DNA from: an uncultured Dysosmobacter sp.
Lineage (GTDB): Bacteria > Bacillota > Clostridia > Oscillospirales > Oscillospiraceae
Assembly (NCBI GenBank): GCA_934590165.1
Contig: CAKTOO010000010.1
Location: 1 to 64,000, forward strand
Direction of reading: 5' to 3'
DNA length: 64,000 nt
Positions within the stretch are counted from its first letter, which is position 1, and each line of letters begins with the position of its first letter. Both the position numbers and the translations under genes were made by a program. The notes below the pieces were generated by a model that made no database searches, was not told the origin of the DNA, and saw only the letters and a list, made by a program, of their open reading frames with translations. Of this stretch, positions 49,866 to 57,705 are shown one piece after another.

Positions 49866-49929
49866 TGTCATTGTTTTGTTACGACTTTCCGTTTTCGCCC
49901 TGATACCATGAAAAAAAGGGGGCGGTGAA

Positions 49930-51183
49930 ATGGAAGACTTTGGCGGAAAGGACTGCGGCTGGCAGGAGGCGCGGGAAGTCCCGGCGCTTCCGCAGCAGGC
50001 GTGGGAGGCGGAGCGCCGCCGGCGGCTGGATGAGCGGGCGCCTCTTTTGGGAAAGTGGCTGAGGGTGCTGTTTTGGCTGGTCATCCCCAATGTACTCTCT
50101 GCGGTGATGACCCATGAGAATGTGGCCCGGGCCCTTCCTGCTCTGGAGGTACCGGGCCTGGTGGTGGAAGCGGCGGCACAGTTGGCAAGCGTATGCATCC
50201 TATGGAAGCTGTCGGCGGTGGAACGCCGCTACCGCCTGGCGGCGGTGTGTGCCCTGGGGCTGCCCATTTCCACTCTGCTGCCGTTGATGGGGTTCCGGGA
50301 GGGGAAAGGCCTGTGGTGGCTGTTCACCATCCCGCTGCTGGCTGTACAGCTAGTGGGCATTTATGCGGAGTGCAGCGCACACGCCGCGGCGCTGGGCGGG
50401 GTGGATGATGTTCAGGCAGAAAAGTGGCGGAAGCTGTGGAAGTGGGAACTGGGTCTGATGGCGGGCCTGTTTGGCTGCTTGGTGTTGACTTTTCTGTTCA
50501 GACTGCTGGGCTTGGTGACGCTTCTGGCGGTGGCGGTCGGCATCATCGTGACGGCGGTTTTGAGGCTGGTGTACCTGTACCGGATGGCGAAGCTGTTCCG
50601 GGAGTGGATGCCCCGGGACTTGAGCAAGAGGGAGCGGGGCGTGCTGCTGGGCGCCGCTGCCGTTACGGTCTTGCTGGCTGTGGCATGGATGCTGCCAACT
50701 TCCCGCCAGATCGACACGACCCTCACCGCTGTGGAGTACCGCTTCGATGACCCGGATCATGCGGTGGAGCACACCGTTGCCATCCAAGGCCGGGACACCC
50801 GGAACCGGCTGGGCCGGGGCGAGTTTGAGGGAACCATTGCGGTGAAGGGCTGGGAGACAGCTGGGGAGAACTGGATCTTCCGGGCCACGTTCCCTCTGGA
50901 GGAGCGCATGTTCAATATTGACGCCATCCACATTGACGCCATCCACCCTGGCGGACAGTGGTTTACCCGGGACATCTGTTCCCTGACGGCAGACCGGGAC
51001 TGGACTGCCTTTGTGGCCCTTCTGCCGGAGGAGAAGTGGGACGCTGACGGCAGCCACAGCGCCAGCTTTGACCCGGACACGGGGCGCTTTTTGGTCAGCG
51101 GCCCAGCGGACCGGGAGACTGCTTTATCCCGGGCGGCGGAGCTCAGCAAAGGGACCGCTATTGAGAGGATATTTGCACCATAA
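49930..51183 (+). CDS. Multi-pass membrane protein of unknown function
   Basis: A 417-residue protein with a charged cytoplasmic N-terminus (about 40 residues), six or seven membrane helices between about residues 42 and 258 (for example LLAVAVGIIVTAVLRLVYLYRMAKLF), and a C-terminal soluble domain of about 155 residues, probably outside the cell, with beta-like segments. I do not recognise it. GGGGGCGGTG precedes the ATG and a terminator follows, so it is a single-gene unit. The C-terminal domain contains a duplicated IDAIH motif. A transporter role is not supported by any motif. Confidence 0.75.
   Translation: MEDFGGKDCGWQEAREVPALPQQAWEAERRRRLDERAPLLGKWLRVLFWLVIPNVLSAVMTHENVARALPALEVPGLVVEAAAQLASVCILWKLSAVERRYRLAAVCALGLPISTLLPLMGFREGKGLWWLFTIPLLAVQLVGIYAECSAHAAALGGVDDVQAEKWRKLWKWELGLMAGLFGCLVLTFLFRLLGLVTLLAVAVGIIVTAVLRLVYLYRMAKLFREWMPRDLSKRERGVLLGAAAVTVLLAVAWMLPTSRQIDTTLTAVEYRFDDPDHAVEHTVAIQGRDTRNRLGRGEFEGTIAVKGWETAGENWIFRATFPLEERMFNIDAIHIDAIHPGGQWFTRDICSLTADRDWTAFVALLPEEKWDADGSHSASFDPDTGRFLVSGPADRETALSRAAELSKGTAIERIFAP
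50917..50946 (+). repeat. 15-bp perfect tandem duplication inside a gene
   Basis: ATTGACGCCATCCAC occurs twice head to tail (50917-50931 and 50932-50946). It keeps the reading frame and encodes IDAIH twice. Confidence 0.95.
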
Positions 51184-51187
51184 AAAA

Positions 51188-51212
51188 ACGTCAGGCACGC
51201 TGTGCCTGACGT
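51188..51212. terminator. Terminator between the membrane gene and trmD
   Basis: An 11-bp stem ACGTCAGGCAC with its complement (51188-51198 with 51202-51212), A7 before and CTTTTT after. It works in both directions. Confidence 0.92.
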
Positions 51213-51227
51213 CTTTTTATGTGGCTG

Positions 51228-51995
51228 TCAAGATTCTTTCGCTTCCCCGGCAAGCTCCGCCTTGGCCTCCGCCAGGATTCGGCGCTCCGCCTTGGTGGTC
51301 AGCTGGGATTCGTCGAACTTCTCGAACATGTCCGGCCTGCGGCGCATGGTGCGCTTGTAGCTCTCCTTCTTCCGCCAGGCAGCCACCTTGCCGTGGTCGC
51401 CGGAGAGGAGAATGTCCGGCACGGCACGGTCGTGCCACACGGCGGGGCGGGAGTACTGGGGATACTCCAGAAGGCCGTTCCAGTGGGATTCCTCCTCGAA
51501 GCACTCCGCGTCCGGCAGTACGCCGGGCACCATGCGGCACACGGCGTCCGCCACAGCCATGGCGGGGATCTCGCCGCCGGTGAGGACAAAATCGCCCATG
51601 GAGATCTCCTCGTCCACGCATTCGTCGATGAACCGTTGGTCGATGCCCTCGTAGTGGCCGCAGACCAGGATCAGGTGGTCGTAGTTCTCCTTCAGCTCCC
51701 GGGCCACGGCCTGGGTGAAGGTACGGCCGCAGGGAGACATGAAAATGGTCCGTCCGGGACCGTAGGTCTCCACGATATGGGCCCAGCAGCGGTACAGGGG
51801 GTCCGCCTGCATGACGGCACCCCGGCCGCCGCCGTAAGGGTAATCGTCCACCTGCATCTGCTTGTTGGTGGTGTAGGTGCGGATCTGATGGCTGCGGATG
51901 GTGATGTAGCCCCGCTCCTGGGCCCGGCCCAGGATGCTGACGTTCAGCATGGCGTCCACAGAGTCGGGGAACAGTGTCATAATGTCAATGTTCAT
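51228..51995 (-). CDS. trmD: tRNA (guanine-37-N1)-methyltransferase
   Basis: A 255-residue SPOUT-knot methyltransferase that modifies G37 next to the anticodon and prevents frameshifting. Family marks are MNIDIMTLFPDSVDAMLNVSILGRA, DDYPYGGGRGAVMQADPL, the knot region LVCGHYEGIDQRF and IGD-like MGDFVLTGGE, and the C-terminal PAVWHDRAVPDILLSGDHGKVAAWR. The ATG at 51995 overlaps the rimM end by 11 nt, so the two are translationally coupled. Confidence 0.96.
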   Translation of the reverse strand: MNIDIMTLFPDSVDAMLNVSILGRAQERGYITIRSHQIRTYTTNKQMQVDDYPYGGGRGAVMQADPLYRCWAHIVETYGPGRTIFMSPCGRTFTQAVARELKENYDHLILVCGHYEGIDQRFIDECVDEEISMGDFVLTGGEIPAMAVADAVCRMVPGVLPDAECFEEESHWNGLLEYPQYSRPAVWHDRAVPDILLSGDHGKVAAWRKKESYKRTMRRRPDMFEKFDESQLTTKAERRILAEAKAELAGEAKES

Positions 51996-52491
51996 CACTG
52001 GCCATCCCTTCCCATACCTGGACCTCCATACGGTCACGGTCCAGGTCCACGGACTTGATGAAAATATCCTTCACGGCGGGGATGAGATATTCCCGCTGGC
52101 CTTTTACGGTGTATACCTTGTGGGCGGGGTAGCTCTCCACCGCCGTCAACTGCCCCAGCTCCTCGCCGGTGGCGGCATTGAAGACGCGCATACCCAGCAG
52201 CTCATCATCAAAGTATGAACCCTCCGGCAGGCGGGCGTCTGCCCGGCGGATATACAGGTCCTTGTCCTTATAGGTCAAAGCGGCGTTCATATCCTCCACG
52301 CCGGGGAACTTCATCAGCACCAGGCTCTTGTGGACGTGGTTGGCGGTGGGGGAGACAGGTTGGCCGTCGATATAAAAGGTTTTGAAGCGGGTGAGAAAAG
52401 CCGGGTCGCCGTCCCGGGGTTGGACCCGGACTTCGCCCCGAATGCCGTGGGCGTTGACGATGCGGCCGACTTTGATGGTTTCCAGTTTCAT
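51985..52491 (-). CDS. rimM: Ribosome maturation factor RimM
   Basis: A 168-residue 16S processing factor that binds ribosomal protein S19. The N-terminal barrel has KVGRIVNAHGIRGEVRVQP and the C-terminal PRC barrel has FDDELLGMRVF and YLIPAVKDIFIKSVD. The ATG at 52491 has AAAGGAG upstream. It forms a two-gene unit with trmD under its own promoter, separate from the rpsP-khpA transcript that normally precedes it. Confidence 0.95.
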   Translation of the reverse strand: MKLETIKVGRIVNAHGIRGEVRVQPRDGDPAFLTRFKTFYIDGQPVSPTANHVHKSLVLMKFPGVEDMNAALTYKDKDLYIRRADARLPEGSYFDDELLGMRVFNAATGEELGQLTAVESYPAHKVYTVKGQREYLIPAVKDIFIKSVDLDRDRMEVQVWEGMASDEH

Positions 52492-52522
52492 GGAGAAAGC
52501 TCCTTTGTGTGGATTCGGAAAC

Positions 52523-52551
52523 AGTATACCCTGTTTTCGGGAAAAGGGCAA
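52523..52551 (-). promoter_or_regulatory. rimM-trmD promoter
   Basis: Leftward TTGCCC (52546-52551), 17 nt, TATACT (52523-52528), with a leader of about 25 nt. Confidence 0.7.
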
Positions 52552-52625
52552 GAGGGGCGGCAAAAGGTCTCATTTGCCTTAAGCGTTGATGAAATAACCT
52601 TCGGCGATTTCAGAAACCGGTTTTG

Positions 52626-52653
52626 TTGCGGAAAATCCGCAGCATGATATGAT
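52626..52653 (+). promoter_or_regulatory. Promoter of a small hydrophobic ORF
   Basis: TTGCGG (52626-52631), 16 nt, TATGAT (52648-52653), 35 nt upstream of a ribosome site and ATG. Confidence 0.5.
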
Positions 52654-52687
52654 GAACTCGATAATGGGGATTTGTGGAGGAATTATT

Positions 52688-52960
52688 ATGTTGAGAGTGA
52701 TTGTTCAGTATCTATTATCGCCAATCGTCTTTCCGCTAACATTTATTCTTCCTGTTGTATTTTTCTTAGTCAATCGCAGATATGTAAAACCTCCAATGTG
52801 GTGCTTCTATTCTACACCACATCGGAGATTTACAAAAAATTTGGGATGGTCTCAGGAAAAAGGAGCGAGGAGTCCTGCGACTCCTCGCTCCTTGACTTCC
52901 GGGGGAAGTGTTCAGTCTACAATATCCACGGAAACCTTGACGCCGGTACGCTGGGCATAG
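52688..52960 (+). CDS. Small hydrophobic peptide gene (uncertain)
   Basis: With GGAGGA at 52676-52681 and a promoter upstream, ATG 52688 opens a frame whose first about 27 residues form one membrane helix (VQYLLSPIVFPLTFILPVVF) followed by a basic NRRYVK tail. This is the shape of type I toxin-like or small membrane peptides. The frame then runs on through a 13-nt hairpin (52791-52803 with 52815-52827), the khpA terminator and into khpA antisense for 90 codons in total, so a native stop may have been lost. The surrounding DNA is much richer in AT than its neighbours. No family is recognised. Confidence 0.4.
   Translation: MLRVIVQYLLSPIVFPLTFILPVVFFLVNRRYVKPPMWCFYSTPHRRFTKNLGWSQEKGARSPATPRSLTSGGSVQSTISTETLTPVRWA
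52860..52893 (-). terminator. Terminator of the ylxM-ffh-rpsP-khpA operon
   Basis: A 15-bp stem (52860-52874 with 52879-52893), loop CTGC, followed leftward by T4. It cuts khpA off from rimM. Confidence 0.92.
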
Positions 52961-53142
52961 GAGCGGATAACGGTCCGGATCTCCTTGGCGATGCGGCCCT
53001 GGCGGCCGATGACCTTGCCCATGTCGTCGGGGGCGACACGCAGCTCCAACGTCAGTTCCTGATCGCCCTGAATCTCCGTGACGGAGACGGCATCGGGATC
53101 ATCCACAAGGTTTCTGGCGATGTAGAGCAGCAAGTCCTTCAT
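52912..53142 (-). CDS. khpA: KH-domain RNA-binding protein KhpA
   Basis: A 76-residue single KH domain with the GxxG loop GRQG in VIGRQGRIAKEIRTVI. KhpA pairs with KhpB (Jag) and binds many RNAs, affecting cell division and envelope genes in Bacillota. It lies 15 nt after rpsP, the usual position. Full length for the family. Confidence 0.95.
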   Translation of the reverse strand: MKDLLLYIARNLVDDPDAVSVTEIQGDQELTLELRVAPDDMGKVIGRQGRIAKEIRTVIRSYAQRTGVKVSVDIVD

Positions 53143-53157
53143 GATCCGCCCTCCGGA

Positions 53158-53397
53158 TCAGAGGACTTCCACTTTTTTCAGCAGAGCTCTGACAGTGTCG
53201 GTGGGCTGGGCACCGGACTTGATCCAGGCCTGAGCGCGCTCGGTGTCGATCTTGATCTCGGCGGGAGCCACGCAGGGGTTGTAAGTGCCGATCTCCTCAA
53301 TGAAACGGCCGTCGCGGGGGAAGCGGGAATCGGCCACCACAACGCGGTAGAAAGGAGCCTTCTTGGCGCCCATGCGGCGCAGTCTGATCTTAACCAT
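53158..53397 (-). CDS. rpsP: 30S ribosomal protein S16
   Basis: A 79-residue ribosomal protein with the characteristic opening MVKIRLRRMGAKKAPFYRVV and the block RDGRFIEEIGTYNP. The ATG at 53397 has GGAGGTAC upstream; a start five codons earlier has none. It has its own promoter in the gap after ffh. Confidence 0.97.
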   Translation of the reverse strand: MVKIRLRRMGAKKAPFYRVVVADSRFPRDGRFIEEIGTYNPCVAPAEIKIDTERAQAWIKSGAQPTDTVRALLKKVEVL

Positions 53398-53434
53398 GAT
53401 TTGTACCTCCAAAAATTTAAAAGTTGATCGTATA

Positions 53435-53462
53435 TCTATAAATGCTGTGCACTTATATCCAA
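53435..53462 (-). promoter_or_regulatory. rpsP promoter
   Basis: Leftward TTGGAT (53457-53462), 16 nt, TATAGA (53435-53440), between ffh and rpsP. Confidence 0.55.
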
Positions 53463-53475
53463 AAGAGTTCTGCGT

Positions 53476-54840
53476 TTACTTGAAACGCTTCTTGCGGCCG
53501 AAACCGTGCATCCGGCCGCCCATACCGCCCTTCATGGCGGGACCGCGGCCTTTGGCCATCTGCTTGGTCAGCTGCTGCATCATGTCGAACTGCTTCAAAA
53601 GGCGGTTCACATCCACCACTTCCAAGCCGCAGCCGGCGGCGATGCGGCGCTTGCGGCTGGCGTTGAGGATCTGGGGGTTTTCCCGCTCCAGCGGCGTCAT
53701 GGAGAGGATAATGGCCTCCGTATGGGCCATGGCCTTTTCGTCGATGGTGGCGCCCTGTAATTGCCGGCCCATGTTGCCGGGCAGCATCCCGGCCAGCTGG
53801 CTCAGGTCGCCCATGTTGCGGATCTGCTGGAGCTGTTCGTAATAATCCTGAAGGGTGAAGCGGTTTTTCCGCAGCTTTTCCTCCAGCTTGGCCGCCTGCT
53901 TTTCATCGTAGGTGGCCTGGGCCTTCTCAATAAAGGACAGCATGTCGCCCATGCCCAGGATACGGGAGGCCATCCGGTCGGGATGGAAGGGCTCGATCAT
54001 GTCCAGCTTTTCGCCGGTGCCCACGAACTTGATGGGCTTGCCGGTGGCGGCCCGGATGGAGAGGGCGGCGCCGCCGCGGGCGTCACCGTCCAGCTTCGTG
54101 AGGATGACACCGTCGATGCCCAGCGCCTCGTCAAAGGCGGAGGCGGCGTTCACGGCGTCCTGGCCGGTCATGGCGTCCACCACCAGCAAAATCTCATTGG
54201 GGTGTACGGTGGCCTTCATGCGCTTGAGCTCGTCCATCAGCGTCTCGTCCACATGGAGACGACCGGCGGTATCCAGAAACACCATGTCACTGCCGTGGTC
54301 TTTGGCATGGCGGATGGCGTTGGCGGCGATCTCCACGGGGTCGCCCTGGCCCTGTTCGAATACCGGCAGGTCCAGCTGTCCGCCGACTACCTTCAGCTGC
54401 TCAATGGCGGCGGGGCGGTACACGTCGCAGGCGGTCAGCAGGGGGCGCTTGCCGTACTGGCGGCGCATGAGCCCGGCCAGCTTGGCGGTGGTGGTGGTCT
54501 TGCCGGCGCCCTGGAGGCCCACCATCATGACAACGGTGGGGCCGTTGTTGGCCATGGTCAGCTTGCTGCCGGCGCCGCCCATCAGGTTGGTCAGCTCTTC
54601 GTTGACGATTTTGATGACCTGCTGGGCCGGGGTCAGGCTGTCCAGCACGTCGGAGCCGATGGCCCGATCCGTGACAGTGGCCACGAAGTCCTTGACCACC
54701 TTGTAGCCCACATCGGCCTCCAGCAGCGCCAGGCGGACCTCCCGCATGGCCTCCCGGACGTCGTTTTCCGTCAGGCGGCCCTTGCCCCGGAGCTTTTTGA
54801 ACGTCGCATTCAGTTTTTCGGTAAGTCCTTCAAATGCCAT
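53476..54840 (-). CDS. ffh: Signal recognition particle protein Ffh
   Basis: A 454-residue SRP54 GTPase that delivers membrane proteins co-translationally. The N domain spans residues 1-90. G-domain motifs are G1 GLQGAGKTTT, G2 DVYRPAAIEQL, G3 DTAGRLHVDE and G4 TKLDGDARGG, with the closing loop FVGTGEKLDMIEPFHPDRMASRILGMGD. The C-terminal M domain is Met-rich with the RNA-binding RKRRIAAGCG region and a basic GRKKRFK end. It begins 3 nt after the ylxM stop. Confidence 0.97.
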   Translation of the reverse strand: MAFEGLTEKLNATFKKLRGKGRLTENDVREAMREVRLALLEADVGYKVVKDFVATVTDRAIGSDVLDSLTPAQQVIKIVNEELTNLMGGAGSKLTMANNGPTVVMMVGLQGAGKTTTTAKLAGLMRRQYGKRPLLTACDVYRPAAIEQLKVVGGQLDLPVFEQGQGDPVEIAANAIRHAKDHGSDMVFLDTAGRLHVDETLMDELKRMKATVHPNEILLVVDAMTGQDAVNAASAFDEALGIDGVILTKLDGDARGGAALSIRAATGKPIKFVGTGEKLDMIEPFHPDRMASRILGMGDMLSFIEKAQATYDEKQAAKLEEKLRKNRFTLQDYYEQLQQIRNMGDLSQLAGMLPGNMGRQLQGATIDEKAMAHTEAIILSMTPLERENPQILNASRKRRIAAGCGLEVVDVNRLLKQFDMMQQLTKQMAKGRGPAMKGGMGGRMHGFGRKKRFK

Positions 54841-54843
54841 AGC

Positions 54844-55209
54844 TTATTCCTTCAGCGCGGCGGCTTCTTCGTGGATGCGCTCCGCCAACTCCGTGAGCCG
54901 CTGGTCATCGTACTGGCGGTAGTTGATGGTCTTGATCTCGGCGGCGGCGGACTGGATGGCGTCCAAGTGGCTCCGCATGGCTTCAAACCGCCGGATGAGG
55001 CCGGTCTTGTCCTCCACCTCCTGCATGATGCCCTCCGCCCGGACGATCACGTCCCGGACGCCCTGCCGGGAGATGCCTGCGTTTTCCGCGATCTCCGCCA
55101 GGGACAGGTCCTCATTATAATAGAGGTCAAAGAACTCCTTTTGCCGGTCCGTCAGGAGTTCCCCGTAAAAATCGTACAGCATGGTCATGCGATAAGTCTG
55201 ATTTTTCAT
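54844..55209 (-). CDS. ylxM: YlxM-type SRP regulator (UPF0122)
   Basis: A 121-residue winged-helix protein with a sigma-region-4-like fold: LYDFYGELLTDRQKEFFDLYYNEDLSLAEIAENAGISRQGVRDVIVRAE. In streptococci YlxM binds the SRP RNA and modulates Ffh and FtsY GTPase activity. The ATG at 55209 with AAGGGAG upstream gives the family length. It is the first gene of the ffh operon. Confidence 0.94.
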   Translation of the reverse strand: MKNQTYRMTMLYDFYGELLTDRQKEFFDLYYNEDLSLAEIAENAGISRQGVRDVIVRAEGIMQEVEDKTGLIRRFEAMRSHLDAIQSAAAEIKTINYRQYDDQRLTELAERIHEEAAALKE

Positions 55210-55255
55210 CCCGAACTCCCTTTCTGTAAAGCTGATTACCTTTACAACACGAAAT

Positions 55256-55284
55256 AGTTTACAGGAATTTGGTGAAAAAGTCAA
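55256..55284 (-). promoter_or_regulatory. ylxM-ffh promoter
   Basis: Leftward TTGACT (55279-55284), 17 nt, TAAACT (55256-55261). Confidence 0.75.
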
Positions 55285-55370
55285 GGGGAATTTGCAAAGA
55301 AATCCGGGAAAATATAGAGCTTACTGAGGATTTTCCGGAAAGACTTCTCCGCGTTCGGTGCAGGTGGGGC

Positions 55371-55399
55371 TTGCGCGGAGGGCGGGGAGAAGATATACT
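55371..55399 (+). promoter_or_regulatory. Promoter of the DUF819-dipeptidase operon
   Basis: TTGCGC (55371-55376), 17 nt, TATACT (55394-55399), with a leader of about 35 nt. Confidence 0.65.
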
Positions 55400-55439
55400 T
55401 GAAAAAACTGTGTGTTTGACAGGAAGGAAGAAGAATAGT

Positions 55440-56681
55440 ATGATGACGAACCTGTTTCAAAGCTGGCTGGGCCGCCCCACGCTGATCGCGGCGGAGGACA
55501 CCTGGTCTCTTCTGGCACTTTTGCTGGTGTCCGTGGCGCTGTCCATCTGGCTGGAGCAAAAATATATCTGGGCCTCCAAGATCTCCGGTGCCATCATCGC
55601 CCTGTGCATCGCACTGCTGGCCTCCAACCTCTCCATTATTCCCACCAGCTGCGTGCTGTATGATGAGATCGTTTGGGGTTATGCGGTGCCGCTGGGCATC
55701 CCACTGCTGCTGCTCCAGTGCAATATGAAGAAGATCTGGCGGGAGACCGGACGGATGATGGTCATTTTCCTCATCGGCGCCGCCGGAACGGTAGTGGGCG
55801 CCTTTTTGGCCTACGGACTGCTGCATTCTTACATCCCCGGCCTGGAGGGCGTGGCGGCCATGATGACCGGGTCCTACATCGGTGGTGGTGTCAACTTCGC
55901 GGCCCTGGCCAAGGAGTTCGATGTGGGCGAGATCAAGGCGGCGGCCACCGTGGCGGACAATCTGCTCATGGCCCTGTATTTCTTTGGACTCATCTTTATC
56001 GCGGGCATGAAGTTTTTCCGCAGCCGCTATTCCCATCCCCACATTGACGCCGTGGCCCAAAGCGGCGATGTGGACGGCGCCCGGACCCAGGCGGCGGCCT
56101 ACTGGAGCCGCAAGGACATCTCCCTGAAGGACATCGCCATGAATTTTGCCTACGCCGTGGCGGTGGTGTACATTGCCAAGCTCATCTCCGGCTTCGTGGA
56201 TGGCCTCATCCCGGACACCGGCGTGGTGCCGCACATGCTGAATACCTTCTTCGGCAGTGAGTACGTGTGGATCACCACGGTGTCCATGGCCTGTGCCACC
56301 TGGGGAGAAAAGCGGGTGGCGAAGCTGTCCGGCTCTCAGGAGATCGGCACGTACCTTATTTACTTGTTCTTGTTCGTCATTGGCGTGCCGGCCTCCATTG
56401 TGGAGATCCTTCAAAAAACGCCGCTGCTGCTGGCGTTCACCGGCATCATGGTCATTGTGAATATGCTGTTTTGCTTTGTGGGCGGCAAGCTGCTGCACTT
56501 CGATTTGGAGGATATCATTCTGGCCTCCAACGCCAACATCGGCGGCCCCACCACCGCCGCCGGCATGGCCATCTCCCAGGGCTGGAGCGCCTTGGTGGGA
56601 CCTGTCATGCTGGTGGGTACGTTTGGTTATGTCATCGGCACTTACCTGGGCATTTTGGTAGGCGGCATTTTAGGTGCGTAA
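55440..56681 (+). CDS. DUF819 family membrane protein
   Basis: A 413-residue integral membrane protein of the DUF819 (YjcL-like) family with about ten to twelve helices. It has two related glycine-rich re-entrant-like motifs: MTGSYIGGGVNFAALAKEF in the first half and ASNANIGGPTTAAGMAISQGW in the second, an internal repeat typical of secondary transporters. The start is ATG 55440 with AAGGAAG upstream. It lies 19 nt before a membrane-dipeptidase gene; this pairing suggests import or export of a peptide or amino-acid derivative, which is inferred. Confidence 0.85.
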   Translation: MMTNLFQSWLGRPTLIAAEDTWSLLALLLVSVALSIWLEQKYIWASKISGAIIALCIALLASNLSIIPTSCVLYDEIVWGYAVPLGIPLLLLQCNMKKIWRETGRMMVIFLIGAAGTVVGAFLAYGLLHSYIPGLEGVAAMMTGSYIGGGVNFAALAKEFDVGEIKAAATVADNLLMALYFFGLIFIAGMKFFRSRYSHPHIDAVAQSGDVDGARTQAAAYWSRKDISLKDIAMNFAYAVAVVYIAKLISGFVDGLIPDTGVVPHMLNTFFGSEYVWITTVSMACATWGEKRVAKLSGSQEIGTYLIYLFLFVIGVPASIVEILQKTPLLLAFTGIMVIVNMLFCFVGGKLLHFDLEDIILASNANIGGPTTAAGMAISQGWSALVGPVMLVGTFGYVIGTYLGILVGGILGA

Positions 56682-56700
56682 ACGGGAAAGGAAGCGTTTC

Positions 56701-57666
56701 ATGATCTTTGACGGCCATTCGGACCTGCTGTACGACGTGACCCGCCGGAGACTGGCGGGGGAGAAGCATGTGCTGGAGCGGCACCACCTGCGGAATCTGG
56801 AAGCTGGCGGCGTGGAGGGCCTGGCGCTGGCCCTGTGGGTCAGCGCGGGACAGGAGCAGACCTTCTGGAAGGATGTGCCGGAGGCCGTGGGGGATCGGGA
56901 GCGGACGGACATCATGCTGCTTTGTATGAAGGCGGAGCTGGCGGAGTGCCCCTGGCTGGCCCTGGTCCGCACGCCGGCGGAGGCGGAAGCCGCCCGGGCG
57001 GCGGGGAAGAAATACGCCTTTCTGGCCGTGGAGGGCATGTCTGCCATTGGGGATGACCTCGCCGGCATCGACCGCTACGCGGACCTGGGTGCAAGGCTGG
57101 GAATGCTCACCTGGAACGAGGAGAACCAGCTGGCTACCGGCGCCGGCGGCGACCCCTATTCCGGATTGACAGAGCTGGGACGGCAGGCGGTCCGGCGGAT
57201 GGAGACGAGGGGAATGGTGGTGGATGTGTCCCACCTGAACGACGGCGGCTTCCGGGATGTCATGCGGACGGCGGAGAGACCTGTTATCGCTTCTCACTCC
57301 AATTGCAGGGCGCTGTGCGATGTGCGCCGGAACCTGACGGACGACCAACTGCGGGCCATCCGGGATACCGGTGGTGTGGTGGGGCTGAACGTTCACCATG
57401 CCTTTGTCCACGCCGACCGGGAAAAACAGACGGCGCGGATGCTGGCCCGCCATGCCGCCCACATGGCGGATGTCATGGGGGCGGAGCATGTGGCCTGCGG
57501 CTTCGACTTCTGCGAGTATTTCGGCCCCGGCAACGAGGGGGCCGAGGGACTGGAGAACTGCTCACAGACGGGCAATTTGTTTTACTGGCTGGAAAAGCTG
57601 GGCATGAATGCCCGGGAGCGGGACATGATCGCAAGAGAGAACTTCCTGCGGGTGCTGGTGCTGTAA
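56701..57666 (+). CDS. Membrane-dipeptidase-type peptidase (M19)
   Basis: A 321-residue zinc dipeptidase of the renal dipeptidase family. Metal ligands His6 and Asp8 (DGHSDLLYD), the bridging Glu in AVEGMSAIG, and His residues in VDVSHLND and ASHSNCRAL are all present; GFDFCEYFG carries the later Asp. These enzymes cleave dipeptides, often with a D-residue. No signal peptide is seen, so it is probably cytoplasmic. AAAGGAAG precedes the ATG at 56701. Partner of the DUF819 transporter-like gene. Confidence 0.93.
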   Translation: MIFDGHSDLLYDVTRRRLAGEKHVLERHHLRNLEAGGVEGLALALWVSAGQEQTFWKDVPEAVGDRERTDIMLLCMKAELAECPWLALVRTPAEAEAARAAGKKYAFLAVEGMSAIGDDLAGIDRYADLGARLGMLTWNEENQLATGAGGDPYSGLTELGRQAVRRMETRGMVVDVSHLNDGGFRDVMRTAERPVIASHSNCRALCDVRRNLTDDQLRAIRDTGGVVGLNVHHAFVHADREKQTARMLARHAAHMADVMGAEHVACGFDFCEYFGPGNEGAEGLENCSQTGNLFYWLEKLGMNARERDMIARENFLRVLVL

Positions 57667-57702
57667 AAAACACGGGCGGAACGTAAGTTCCGTCCGTGTT
57701 TT
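57667..57702. terminator. Terminator between the dipeptidase and MATE genes
   Basis: A 16-nt arm (57667-57682) pairs with 57687-57702 with one G-T wobble, loop GTAA, A4 and T4 ends. Confidence 0.9.
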
Positions 57703-57705
57703 TCA

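Noticed and set aside
52672..53427. A 251-codon rightward frame over khpA and rpsP
   Set aside because: It is antisense to two certain genes and its sequence is the shadow of their codons.
55416..55444. A perfect TTGACA-17-TATGAT across the DUF819 start codon
   Set aside because: The -10 covers the ATG itself, which would give a transcript lacking the start. The upstream TTGCGC/TATACT promoter fits better.
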